Source of the DNA: Caballeronia zhejiangensis
Lineage (GTDB): Bacteria > Pseudomonadota > Gammaproteobacteria > Burkholderiales > Burkholderiaceae
DNA length: 63,637 bases
NCBI RefSeq assembly: GCF_000698575.1
Contig: NZ_JFHD01000038.1
Span: forward strand, 1-63,637
Reading direction: 5' to 3'
The position numbers and the translations under genes are program-made. Numbering within the stretch: position 1 is the first letter of the stretch; every line of letters begins with the position of its first letter. Shown here piece after piece: positions 16,167-24,118 of this stretch. Under the pieces are notes generated by a model. The model saw only the letters and a list, made by a program, of their open reading frames with translations, made no database searches and was not told where the DNA came from.

Positions 16167-17510
16167 ATGATGGAGACGCTAGAAGGCGTGGTCGTAGTTG
16201 GCGGAGGTCCCGTCGGCTTGCTCACCGCCCTGAAACTTGGCCGTGCCGGGGTAAAAGTGGTGGTGTTGGAATCGGAGCCTAGCGTCTCGCCATCTCCGCG
16301 AGCAGTAGCCTACATGCCGCCCACCGTCGCCGCTTTAGAGCGCTTTGGGCTGCTAGACGATGTGCGAAAACGTGCTGTTTGGTCCCCGGAGATTAACTAC
16401 CGCCACGGCGACGGTACGTTGTTTTCCACTTTGGATTGGGGTGTGCTCGACGAGGATACGGAGCACCCGTATATGCTCTTGTTGGGACAGAATCACGTCT
16501 CCAACGTGATTGTCGAACACCTTCAGGCGCTACCTAACGTTGATATCCGTTGGAATCATCGCGTCGAAAGCATCAAGCAAGATACTGCCTATGTAACGAT
16601 TGAAACCCGCATGCCTGGCGGGCTATCCCGCATTCGAACACGGTGGGTCGCGGCAACCGATGGTGCGCGCAGCACGGTGCGTGAGCAGCTGGGGTTAACT
16701 TTTGATGGCACCACCTGGGATGAAAGGCTGGTGGCAACGAACATATTCTACGATTTCTCTTTCCATGGGTACTCTCGTGCGAATTTTGTGCATGACCCTG
16801 TGGATTGGGCCGTAGTGGTGCAGCTTGATCAGAGCGGATTGTGGAGAGTCTGCTACGGTGAGGATCCAGATATCTCGATGGACGAAGTGCGCCGCCGCAT
16901 GCCCGAGCGATTTAGGAAGATCTTGCCGGGTGCGCCGAATCCTGACCAATATCGCGTTGACCACATTAATCCATACCGGGTACATCAACGTTGCGCATCT
17001 GAGTTCCGTCGCGGTCGCGTGCTCTTAGCGGGTGATGCAGCGCACATCACGAATCCGATTGGAGGACTCGGGCTTTCTGGCGGAGTGCTCGATGCGGAAC
17101 ACTTGGCAACTGCTCTAATCGCAGTCATCAAAGAGTCGGCATCGAAGAGAGTACTGGACAAGTACGCGGCAGAACGCAGAAGAGTCTTCTTAGACTTCAC
17201 ATCGCCCACGGCGACAGCGAATTTCAACTGGATGAAGGAAAGTGACCCCGCTAAGCGGGCGCAGGACACAGCGATGCTGCAATCCGCCACTGCAGATCGA
17301 GCTGTCATGCGGGAGATGCTCCTTAACTTTGAAAAGCTCAACGGCGTGCCACGACCGTCGCGGCTGTGCGCGCCGGAAGTCGGATCGAATATTCGTAAGT
17401 TCGTTGAATCGATGTCAGTCAGAGTAATGACGTCGCTTCGTCGTCTTAAACCGAATTTTTGGAAAACATTCAGAGCAGAGTCTTTGAATACGCAAGTCGT
17501 CCTGAAGTGA
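16167..17510 (+). CDS. pnpA1: Second para-nitrophenol monooxygenase copy with a C-terminal extension
   Basis: Flavoprotein monooxygenase of 447 residues, a close paralogue of the product of the gene at 13439. The two can be aligned from METLEGVVVVGGGPVG through to FEKLNG with the same FAD motifs. Two ATG codons stand side by side (16167, 16170); the second matches the pnpA start. AAGGAGA precedes them. After the common end this copy runs on for about 45 basic residues that are absent from pnpA and of unknown role. Codon choices differ between the copies while the proteins stay alike, so the duplication is not recent. It may widen the substrate range or be partly redundant. Confidence 0.87.
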   Translation: MMETLEGVVVVGGGPVGLLTALKLGRAGVKVVVLESEPSVSPSPRAVAYMPPTVAALERFGLLDDVRKRAVWSPEINYRHGDGTLFSTLDWGVLDEDTEHPYMLLLGQNHVSNVIVEHLQALPNVDIRWNHRVESIKQDTAYVTIETRMPGGLSRIRTRWVAATDGARSTVREQLGLTFDGTTWDERLVATNIFYDFSFHGYSRANFVHDPVDWAVVVQLDQSGLWRVCYGEDPDISMDEVRRRMPERFRKILPGAPNPDQYRVDHINPYRVHQRCASEFRRGRVLLAGDAAHITNPIGGLGLSGGVLDAEHLATALIAVIKESASKRVLDKYAAERRRVFLDFTSPTATANFNWMKESDPAKRAQDTAMLQSATADRAVMREMLLNFEKLNGVPRPSRLCAPEVGSNIRKFVESMSVRVMTSLRRLKPNFWKTFRAESLNTQVVLK

Positions 17511-17736
17511 GCGTTTGCCTTCGGAACGAATGCCCTTTCGTATTCAGTCCACTCGCAGGCAACTCAGAGTGCTGTCGATGTCAGGCCAGAACTGGTGATT
17601 GCCATACCCGTGTGGGCAACGCTTAGAAATCGCGTCCGTCAGCGGCGAGCGCAGCGCTGCAAGGCAATCTCGATGCCCTTAGGCAGGCAGCAGGTGTAAG
17701 TAGGGAGCAGGACTGGAGGCTTTTTACGGACATTCG
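17511..17736. other. Intergenic region pnpA1-pnpC, left part
   Basis: With the box at 17737, a gap of 319 bp lies between pnpA1 and pnpC. No gene is supported. The gap holds the regulatory region of the pnpCDEFG genes. Confidence 0.5.
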
Positions 17737-17753
17737 GTTCGCGATTCCAGAAC
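17737..17753. promoter_or_regulatory. GTT-N11-AAC box upstream of pnpC
   Basis: GTTCGCGATTCCAGAAC fits GTT-N11-AAC and is itself a GTTC-N9-GAAC palindrome, 93 bp before the pnpC start. It is the best palindrome of the three boxes. Confidence 0.68.
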
Positions 17754-17829
17754 AGCTTGAACATTGATATGGCGGCCTTCACGACTTACCCTGTATTTAC
17801 GCATCTCATAACTTAACTGGAGGCACATC

Positions 17830-18321
17830 ATGCAAGAAACGGTGTTCGGAAGTCTGAACGGTTACTCGAAAGGCTCGATCGAAATCATCACAGGCAAGGC
17901 AGAGCACTACGCGAAGTCGAACGTGTTTGCCGTGGCCGCTGGCGCACTGCCTTATGAGAAGGTGGTTGTCGCGAAGAACCTGAAGTACGTCATCGAAACG
18001 CTTCGTGCGGAAGGTACGTCGCCGTGGTTCAGCGCAGCGCATGATGAGTTCGCTGTGGTCATGGACGGCGAGGTCGACGTTCAGTTCATCGATCCGACGG
18101 ATGGCCCGCTTGTCGACAGTGCTAAAGAGGGAACCCTACGTCTTGATGGTGAGCCGAAGGGAAAGCCGATGGGGCGTGTTCACCTGCAACGCGGCCATCA
18201 AGTGTTGCTTCCCGCTGGCGCGGCCTATCGATTCACTGCCGTCAAGATGGGCGTACTTCTCCTGCAAACCATCCTTGGCGAGAATTCGGTGGAACGCTGG
18301 GCCGATATCTGCGATCGCTAA
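17830..18321 (+). CDS. pnpC: Hydroquinone 1,2-dioxygenase, small subunit
   Basis: Protein of 163 residues, the small subunit of the two-component Fe(II) ring-cleavage enzyme (PnpC/HapC type) that opens hydroquinone to 4-hydroxymuconic semialdehyde. A cupin-like fold is suggested by the EFAVVMDGEVDVQF and GRVHLQRGHQVLLPAGAAYR strands. The ATG follows CTGGAGG. The large subunit gene follows after 31 bp. This small subunit is needed with the large one for activity in characterised relatives. Confidence 0.88.
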   Translation: MQETVFGSLNGYSKGSIEIITGKAEHYAKSNVFAVAAGALPYEKVVVAKNLKYVIETLRAEGTSPWFSAAHDEFAVVMDGEVDVQFIDPTDGPLVDSAKEGTLRLDGEPKGKPMGRVHLQRGHQVLLPAGAAYRFTAVKMGVLLLQTILGENSVERWADICDR

Positions 18322-18352
18322 GCTCACCACTCACTAGCACATTACGGAGTTC

Positions 18353-19351
18353 ATAACGGTACAGAAAAGCATTCAAGCAGATGTCGTTGCGAGCGAACCG
18401 CATGAAGTCACTGGCTATCGCGCTTTCAAACTCGGCGAGTTTGAATTCAGCCGTGATTCGTACTTTGCCACCATCAAGTGGCCGTCGAATGGACAAATTC
18501 GGACGCACCAGATTTACGTTGATGAGTTCCTTCGTGCGATGATGCGCGACGTCGCTTGGGGCTTCTTTTACGGTTGGGTCAACTTCGACCCGGTGATTGG
18601 TACCCGCAACCACTACGGTAAAGTCGATTTATACGCTGGCTCGTACAACGCCAGCTTCAAGGCGGCCGGCATCGACTACACCGAGCAATTCGAAACGCCG
18701 CTGATCATGGCGACGTTCAAGGCAATTCTGGCTGATTGGGTCAATGAAGGCTTCGATCCGTTCGCAGCACCTGGCGAAACCGGCTCGGCTTACGGTAGCA
18801 AGCATGGCGACAACTTCGAAGCAATCGAGCGCTTCCGGATTGCGACCAAGCGCATGCCTGGCCTCGAAGGCGATTCGCCGCTGCGCGAAGACCTGCCGGT
18901 AAATCGTCACTTCGCCGACGTGTCGCAGTCGGAGCCGGAGATTCACGCTGAGCCGGGTTACGAGAAGTCGCTCCACGCATTCAGCCTCTTCAAGTATCTG
19001 TCGCGCTCGGACGTTACGTGGAATCCGTCGGTGACGTCTGTTTGCCAGCAGAGCCTGTTCTGCCCGACCACCGAAGAGTTCGTGCTCCCGGTCTTCCATG
19101 GCAATGACCGTGTTGAATGGTTCCTGCAACTCTCCGACCAAATCATCTGGGACATCGCTGACAAGGATACGGGCGAGCCGCGTGCGCGCATTACGATGAA
19201 TCCGGGTGACGTCGCTGCAATGCCGGCAGATATCCGCCACAAGGGTTTCTCCCAAAAGCGCTCGATGTTGCTGGTTTGGGAAAACGCAACGCCTGACCTG
19301 CCGAAGCGTTACGAAAGCGGTGAACTGCCTGCCAATCCGATCCAGTTCTAA
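18353..19351 (+). CDS. pnpD: Hydroquinone 1,2-dioxygenase, large subunit (no canonical start codon)
   Basis: Protein of about 332 residues, the catalytic large subunit (PnpD/HapD type), with strings such as AMMRDVAWGFFYGWVNFDP and HAFSLFKYLSRSDVTWNPSV that I recognise from the family. The family's N-terminus is encoded from about 18362 (QKSIQ..., then VTGYRAFKLGEF), but between the in-frame TAG near 18335 and the ATG at 18536 there is no ATG, GTG or TTG. The reading MTVQKS... would need an ATG where the sequence has ATA at 18353, three bases after GGAG. Either ATA is used, or this is a mutation or error; starting at 18536 would lose about 60 conserved residues. Confidence 0.88.
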   Translation: MTVQKSIQADVVASEPHEVTGYRAFKLGEFEFSRDSYFATIKWPSNGQIRTHQIYVDEFLRAMMRDVAWGFFYGWVNFDPVIGTRNHYGKVDLYAGSYNASFKAAGIDYTEQFETPLIMATFKAILADWVNEGFDPFAAPGETGSAYGSKHGDNFEAIERFRIATKRMPGLEGDSPLREDLPVNRHFADVSQSEPEIHAEPGYEKSLHAFSLFKYLSRSDVTWNPSVTSVCQQSLFCPTTEEFVLPVFHGNDRVEWFLQLSDQIIWDIADKDTGEPRARITMNPGDVAAMPADIRHKGFSQKRSMLLVWENATPDLPKRYESGELPANPIQF

Positions 19352-19393
19352 GGATCCGGTTCTACTTCCTCCGCTGCCCCAGTCTTTAACCAA

Positions 19394-19417
19394 CGGCGCC
19401 ACAAGTTTGTGGCGCCG
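19394..19417 (+). other. Perfect stem-loop between pnpD and pnpE
   Basis: CGGCGCCACAA and TTGTGGCGCCG form a perfect 11-bp inverted repeat with almost no spacer, 42 bp before the pnpE start. No T-run follows. It could end part of the transcripts, protect the upstream pnpCD message, or set different levels for pnpCD and pnpEFG. Confidence 0.55.
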
Positions 19418-19458
19418 TGGGGCAATTGCGTCTCGGCAATATAACAAGTAGGACTGTC

Positions 19459-20922
19459 ATGCAAACCCAACTCTTCATTGACGGCAATTTCGTTCCGTCG
19501 CTCTCAGGCGAAACGCTTGCAACGCTGAATCCGCACGACAACACGGTAATCGCGGATATCGCGATGGCGAATCACGCCGACATCGACCGTGCCGTAACTG
19601 CGGCAAAAGCCGCTTACCCCGCATGGAAGAATATGGCGGCGGCGGATCGCGGCCGCTTGCTGCTCAAACTCGCAGACGCAATCGAGGCAAATGCGGACCG
19701 TCTCGCGCAACTCGAGTCGATCGATACTGGTCATCCGATTCGTGACACGCGCTTTCTTGACGTCCCACGTACTGCCGCAACTTTCCGCTATTTTGGCGGT
19801 ATGGCTGATAAGTTCGAAGGGTCAGTCATCCCGGTTGACGCGGGTTTTCTGAACTACTTGACACGTGAACCGGTTGGCATCGTCGGTCAAGTCGTGCCTT
19901 GGAATTTCCCGTTGATGTTCACAAGCTGGAAGATGGCACCGGCACTCGCCGCAGGCAACTGCGTGGTCATGAAGCCAGCAGAGCTCACGCCGCTTTCAAG
20001 CTTGGCAATTGCTGAACTAATGGCAGAGGTCGGCTTCCCGAAAGGCGTGGTCAATATTTTGCCGGGGCTCGGCCATATTGCTGGCCAGTACATTGCAGAG
20101 CATCCGGAAATTAGCAAGGTCGCATTTACGGGTTCGACGGCTGTGGGTCGTAAAGTGGTCCAAGCTTCGAGCGGCAATCTGAAAAAAGTGCAGCTCGAGC
20201 TTGGCGGGAAGGGTGCGAATATCGTGTTCGCTGATGCGAACATCGCTGCGGTCGTCCAAGGTTCGGCCTTTGGTATCTTCCATAACCAAGGTCAGGCGTG
20301 CATTGCTGCGTCCCGAATGATTGTCCACGAGTCGGTGGCTGACGAAGTGCTCGAGAAGTTCGTGGCGCTCACCCGGTCCATCAAGCTGGGCAATCCGCTC
20401 GATCCCAAGACCGAAATGGGTCCTCTTACGTCTCTCCAACATCGCGACCGCGTGTTGTCCTATGTTGACATCGCTCGCGAACAGGGCGGTGACGTGTTGA
20501 CTGGAGGCAAGACACCCGATGGTGAGGGATTCGCGAAAGGCTGCTACGTCGAACCGACGATCGTCCACGCCAAACCGACCGATCGCGTCTCGCAAGAAGA
20601 GGTGTTCGGGCCGTTCATGACCGTGACGACCTTCCGCACCGATGAAGAAGCGCTTGCTATTGCGAACGGTACGGAATATGGACTTGGGGCAGGACTGTGG
20701 ACGCGAGATCTTCAACGAGCCCATCAAATGGCACGTGAAATCCGAAGCGGCATGGTGTGGATCAACTGCTACAAGCGAGTCAGCCCTGGTTCGCCTTTTG
20801 GCGGAGTGGGTGCAAGCGGATACGGCCGGGAGATGGGTTTCGAAGTAATGCGCGAATACACCCAGGCGAAGTCGGTTTGGGTGAACGTCGACGCAAAGAT
20901 CCCCCCGTACTTCCCCCGCTGA
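19459..20922 (+). CDS. pnpE: 4-Hydroxymuconic semialdehyde dehydrogenase
   Basis: NAD(P)-dependent aldehyde dehydrogenase of 487 residues that would oxidise 4-hydroxymuconic semialdehyde to maleylacetate. The catalytic glutamate is in LELGGKGANIVF and the nucleophilic cysteine in NQGQACIAASR. The cofactor-binding strand VVPWNFPLM is also present. The ATG at 19459 (MQTQLFIDG) was chosen over an upstream ATG at 19417 because the family begins here and the upstream start lies inside the hairpin. pnpF follows after 22 bp. Confidence 0.9.
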   Translation: MQTQLFIDGNFVPSLSGETLATLNPHDNTVIADIAMANHADIDRAVTAAKAAYPAWKNMAAADRGRLLLKLADAIEANADRLAQLESIDTGHPIRDTRFLDVPRTAATFRYFGGMADKFEGSVIPVDAGFLNYLTREPVGIVGQVVPWNFPLMFTSWKMAPALAAGNCVVMKPAELTPLSSLAIAELMAEVGFPKGVVNILPGLGHIAGQYIAEHPEISKVAFTGSTAVGRKVVQASSGNLKKVQLELGGKGANIVFADANIAAVVQGSAFGIFHNQGQACIAASRMIVHESVADEVLEKFVALTRSIKLGNPLDPKTEMGPLTSLQHRDRVLSYVDIAREQGGDVLTGGKTPDGEGFAKGCYVEPTIVHAKPTDRVSQEEVFGPFMTVTTFRTDEEALAIANGTEYGLGAGLWTRDLQRAHQMAREIRSGMVWINCYKRVSPGSPFGGVGASGYGREMGFEVMREYTQAKSVWVNVDAKIPPYFPR

Positions 20923-20944
20923 TAGATCACGGAGCGCTAGTTCT

Positions 20945-22003
20945 ATGGAACCTTTCGTATATCAAAGCCTAAGCTCACGCGTGGTGTTCGGTGTTGGCAG
21001 TCTGGACCACCTTAGCCGTGAGATTGATCTGCTTGGCGCGAGGCGAGCGATTGTGCTTTCGACGCCGGAGCAGCGTGCACAAGCAGAGCAGCTTGCCGAA
21101 CGACTCGGCAAGGGAGCCGCCGGGGTGTTTGCCGAAGCCGTCATGCATGTTCCCATCGAGACTGCGCGCAAGGCGCGCGAATTCGCGGCGAGCGTCAAGG
21201 CAGACTGTGCCATTGCCATCGGTGGAGGATCGACAACAGGCCTTGGTAAAGCGATTGCCCTTGAGACGGCGCTCCCTATCATTGCGATCCCGACTACGTA
21301 CGCCGGTTCGGAGATGACCCCCATCTACGGATTGACGGAAAACGGAATCAAGAAGACAGGGCGCGATGCTCGTGTTTTGCCGAAGACGGTGATTTATGAC
21401 CCGGCGCTAACGGTATCGCTGCCGAAAGGTCTTTCAGTCACAAGCGGCATCAATGCAATCGCGCACGCTGCGGAAGGCCTGTACTCGCAAGACGCTAATC
21501 CCATCATGAACCTCATTGCTGAAGAGGGAATTCGTGCGTTGGGAGAGGGTCTGCCAGGGGTGGTGGATCAGCCGAACGATCTTGACGCACGTGGTGCTTG
21601 CTTGTACGGCGCGTGGTTGTGTGGTGCGGTCTTGGGTAGTGTTGGCATGTCATTGCATCACAAGCTATGTCATACGCTAGGAGGCAGCTTTAACTTGCCT
21701 CACGCTGAGACCCATACGATCGTGCTGCCTCACGCATTGGCATACAACCGCGAGGCCGCCCCGGAGGCGATGTCGCGGATTGCTCGCGCGCTTCATGCCG
21801 AAGATGGTCCGCAGGCTGTTTTCGAACTGGCGCGCAAGAACGGAGCGCCCACTGCATTGAAAGACATCGGGATGAAAGAGTCCGATATAGATGTCGCATT
21901 GAACATCGCACTGGACAAGCCTTATTGGAATCCTCGTGCGATTGAGCGTGAGCCGCTGCGTGCGCTGCTTGTTGACGCTTATGAAGGGCGGGCACCGAGT
22001 TAG
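20945..22003 (+). CDS. pnpF: Maleylacetate reductase
   Basis: Iron-type alcohol dehydrogenase family protein of 352 residues, the usual length for maleylacetate reductase, which makes beta-ketoadipate using NADH. The dinucleotide loop AIGGGSTTGLGKA lies near residue 95. The conserved metal-region histidines are in LHHKLCHTLGGSFNLPHAET and in the following TIVLPHALAYN. It follows pnpE closely and precedes pnpG, both on the same strand. Its product enters the ordinary beta-ketoadipate pathway. Confidence 0.92.
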   Translation: MEPFVYQSLSSRVVFGVGSLDHLSREIDLLGARRAIVLSTPEQRAQAEQLAERLGKGAAGVFAEAVMHVPIETARKAREFAASVKADCAIAIGGGSTTGLGKAIALETALPIIAIPTTYAGSEMTPIYGLTENGIKKTGRDARVLPKTVIYDPALTVSLPKGLSVTSGINAIAHAAEGLYSQDANPIMNLIAEEGIRALGEGLPGVVDQPNDLDARGACLYGAWLCGAVLGSVGMSLHHKLCHTLGGSFNLPHAETHTIVLPHALAYNREAAPEAMSRIARALHAEDGPQAVFELARKNGAPTALKDIGMKESDIDVALNIALDKPYWNPRAIEREPLRALLVDAYEGRAPS

Positions 22004-22268
22004 TCGCGGCAAACGCATGAGCAAAGCGGGTAGGCGGGATTGTTGTGCCAGCATCGGATGCATTGAGGCGGTAGGGTTCGTCGCGCTCAGTGAGTGAATC
22101 ATCAATCGGCGCCGCTTTCCGAGGTTCCGGTTGAAAGTAACAACATGTTGGGTAGGGTTAGACGATCGTGTCATCGAAGGACGTTTGGTTCTCATCGGTT
22201 GGCATGCGTCTAAAGCAGGACGGAGACGATTCACAATTACACAAACGCGTCGATCGCGTGAGGACATC

Positions 22269-23165
22269 ATGAATACGACAACTGAGCGCCCCATGGCCGG
22301 GCAAGCAGTGCACCCCATTACCGACACTGTGCTGGCGACACTGTCAAGTTGTACCGATGCCCGCGTGCGGCAGTTGATGACAGCTCTCATTCGACATCTG
22401 CATGCTTTTGCCCAAGAGGTCCAGTTGACAGGCGAAGAATGGCGCAAAGGTATTGAATTCCTGACCGCAACTGGGAAGAAGTGCGACGGCATTCGGCAGG
22501 AATTCATTCTGCTGTCAGACACGCTCGGCTTGTCCATCATGCTCGATGAAATCAATCAACGGGATGGCGTTGCGGATTCAGCGACAACCGAAAGCAGTCT
22601 CTTGGGGCCGTTCTATCGAGAGGGCGCATTCGACGAAGAATATGGTGCGAACATCGCGCGTACCGAAGGCGAGCCGACGCTGTTTCATGGTCGTGTGGTG
22701 GACGACGGCGGTGAGCCGGTCGCCGACGCTCTCATCGAAGTGTGGGAAACCGCGAACAACGGAATGTACGAAGGGCAGGACCCGGACCAACCGGAGAGTA
22801 ACCTCCGCGGCCGCTTCCGGTCCGGGCCGGAAGGCGAGTTCGCGTTTCGCGCAATCAAGCCTACGGCTTACCCAATTCCGACCGACGGGCCAGTTGGGCA
22901 AATGCTGTTGGCAGTAGGTCGTCATCCGATGCGACCGGGACACGTGCATTTTCTTATTCAAGCACCCGGATACGACACTCTGACTACTGCGCTGTACAGC
23001 GCAGACGACCCATATGTCCGTTCGGATGCAGTCTTCGGCGTGAAATCGTCGTTGGTGGTCGATTACGTACGGAATGTTAGCCGGGAAGAGGCGAAGAAAT
23101 GGGATCTGTCGAGTCCCTTTTTCGACGTCAAGCGGGATTTCGTGCTCAGTCGAGCAAACGCTTAA
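22269..23165 (+). CDS. pnpG: Hydroxyquinol (benzenetriol) 1,2-dioxygenase
   Basis: Intradiol ring-cleavage dioxygenase of 298 residues, with an N-terminal helical dimerisation domain followed by the catalytic beta domain. The non-haem Fe(III) ligands are seen as Tyr in GMYEGQD, Tyr in TAYPIP, and the two His of RPGHVHF. It would open 1,2,4-benzenetriol to maleylacetate, the branch used with 4-nitrocatechol or substituted substrates. The ATG at 22269 was preferred because the frame upstream to 22131 has no family match. The Rieske gene follows after 12 bp. Confidence 0.9.
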   Translation: MNTTTERPMAGQAVHPITDTVLATLSSCTDARVRQLMTALIRHLHAFAQEVQLTGEEWRKGIEFLTATGKKCDGIRQEFILLSDTLGLSIMLDEINQRDGVADSATTESSLLGPFYREGAFDEEYGANIARTEGEPTLFHGRVVDDGGEPVADALIEVWETANNGMYEGQDPDQPESNLRGRFRSGPEGEFAFRAIKPTAYPIPTDGPVGQMLLAVGRHPMRPGHVHFLIQAPGYDTLTTALYSADDPYVRSDAVFGVKSSLVVDYVRNVSREEAKKWDLSSPFFDVKRDFVLSRANA

Positions 23166-23177
23166 AGAGACGAAGAG

Positions 23178-23564
23178 ATGAGCTCTATTAGCGGCGAACC
23201 ACAAGTGCTTCTTTGTGCTCTTGACGACGTACCGGACAACGGTGCCATTGAGATCAAGGCGACTGATCCCGCAACGACAGACGTCGTCATCATTCGCCGC
23301 GGCGATGAAGTCTGGGCATATCAGAACCTATGTCCACATTTCTCGGTTCCCTTGAACTACGAGCCAAATACTTTCTGGACCTACGACAGCGAAGTCATCA
23401 TGTGCGCACATCACAGCGCCATGTTTCGATTCGAAGACGGATTGTGCGTCGATGGACCTTGCAAAGGGGCGACTCTCCGGCCAGTTCAAATCGTCATCGA
23501 GGATCGAAAGATCTATGGCGAGATGCCTCGTCGTGCTAGCTCCATGATTCCGCTCAAACGTTGA
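23178..23564 (+). CDS. Rieske [2Fe-2S] ferredoxin-like protein
   Basis: Small soluble protein of 128 residues with one Rieske domain. The cluster ligands are Cys and His in NLCPHF and Cys and His in MCAHHSAMF. A Cys-rich loop, DGLCVDGPCKGATLRP, follows. It starts 12 bp after pnpG with GACGAAGAG upstream, so it belongs to the same transcript. No ring-hydroxylating oxygenase gene is in the window that would need it. It may serve as an electron carrier or help reactivate an iron dioxygenase (PnpCD or PnpG) after oxidation; that is inference. Confidence 0.85.
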   Translation: MSSISGEPQVLLCALDDVPDNGAIEIKATDPATTDVVIIRRGDEVWAYQNLCPHFSVPLNYEPNTFWTYDSEVIMCAHHSAMFRFEDGLCVDGPCKGATLRPVQIVIEDRKIYGEMPRRASSMIPLKR

Positions 23565-23753
23565 GACTATCGCGCATCGAGCGTTGAGCTAGATAGTCGA
23601 CGCCCGGCTGCTTCGTCGAGGCGTGGCGTGCGGCTAATTGGAGAAAATACTCGCCATGGCTCGTGTCTTGCTGCTTAAAGTTGGAGTGCATCGCTTGATG
23701 CAGTCCTGTCGCTAAGGCGACCTCATCATGTCCATCCTATTAGGGAGAAGCCC

Positions 23754-23963
23754 ATGTCGGAGCATGTCTACAAGCAGGTTGAACTCACCGGTTCGTCGCC
23801 GCAGTCGAGCGATGAGGCTGTCCGTATCGCGTTGGCGAAGGCGGCAAAGACCCTCCATAACATCCACTGGTTCGAAGTTGTGGAAACGCGAGGTCATGTA
23901 GAGGATGGAAAGATTCTGCACTGGCAAGTGACCATCAAGGCCGGCTTGCGTATCGACGACTGA
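23754..23963 (+). CDS. Dodecin (flavin-binding)
   Basis: Protein of 69 residues, the full length of dodecins, which form hollow 12-mers that store and protect flavins. The pattern VYKQVELTGSSPQSSDEAVR, the Trp in IHWFEVVETRGHV and the end WQVTIKAGLRIDD are typical. AGGGAGAAG precedes the ATG. It lies 190 bp after the Rieske gene. With flavoenzymes PnpA, PnpA1 and PnpB encoded nearby, flavin buffering is an attractive but unproven role. Confidence 0.9.
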   Translation: MSEHVYKQVELTGSSPQSSDEAVRIALAKAAKTLHNIHWFEVVETRGHVEDGKILHWQVTIKAGLRIDD

Positions 23964-24030
23964 TTGCTAACGAAACTGAGTGTATGGTTCTCCGCCACAC
24001 GTTGCGGTGTCCTGCCTCTAAGAGTTCTCA

Positions 24031-24076
24031 GCGCCACCGAACCACAGCGTCCTGCTGATGTTCCGGTGGCGATTTT
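24031..24076. terminator. Terminator between dodecin and porin genes
   Basis: CGCCACCG and CGGTGGCG pair around a longer loop that can extend the stem by GAAC/GTTC with one bulge, and ATTTT follows on the plus strand. It lies between convergent genes and may serve both. Confidence 0.6.
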
Positions 24077-24118
24077 CTCGCGGTAAGACAGTTTGATTGA
24101 CTGACGCAACCAGAGAAT

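Noticed and set aside
18629..19447. 272-codon minus-strand frame over pnpD
   Set aside because: Antisense shadow of the conserved dioxygenase subunit; composition is biased and the family is not recognisable.
20017..20727. 236-codon minus-strand frame over pnpE
   Set aside because: Antisense shadow of an aldehyde dehydrogenase with an intact catalytic Cys and Glu.
21677..22555. 292-codon minus-strand frame across the pnpF-pnpG junction
   Set aside because: It spans two real plus-strand genes and is biased in Arg/Ser/Met; a shadow.
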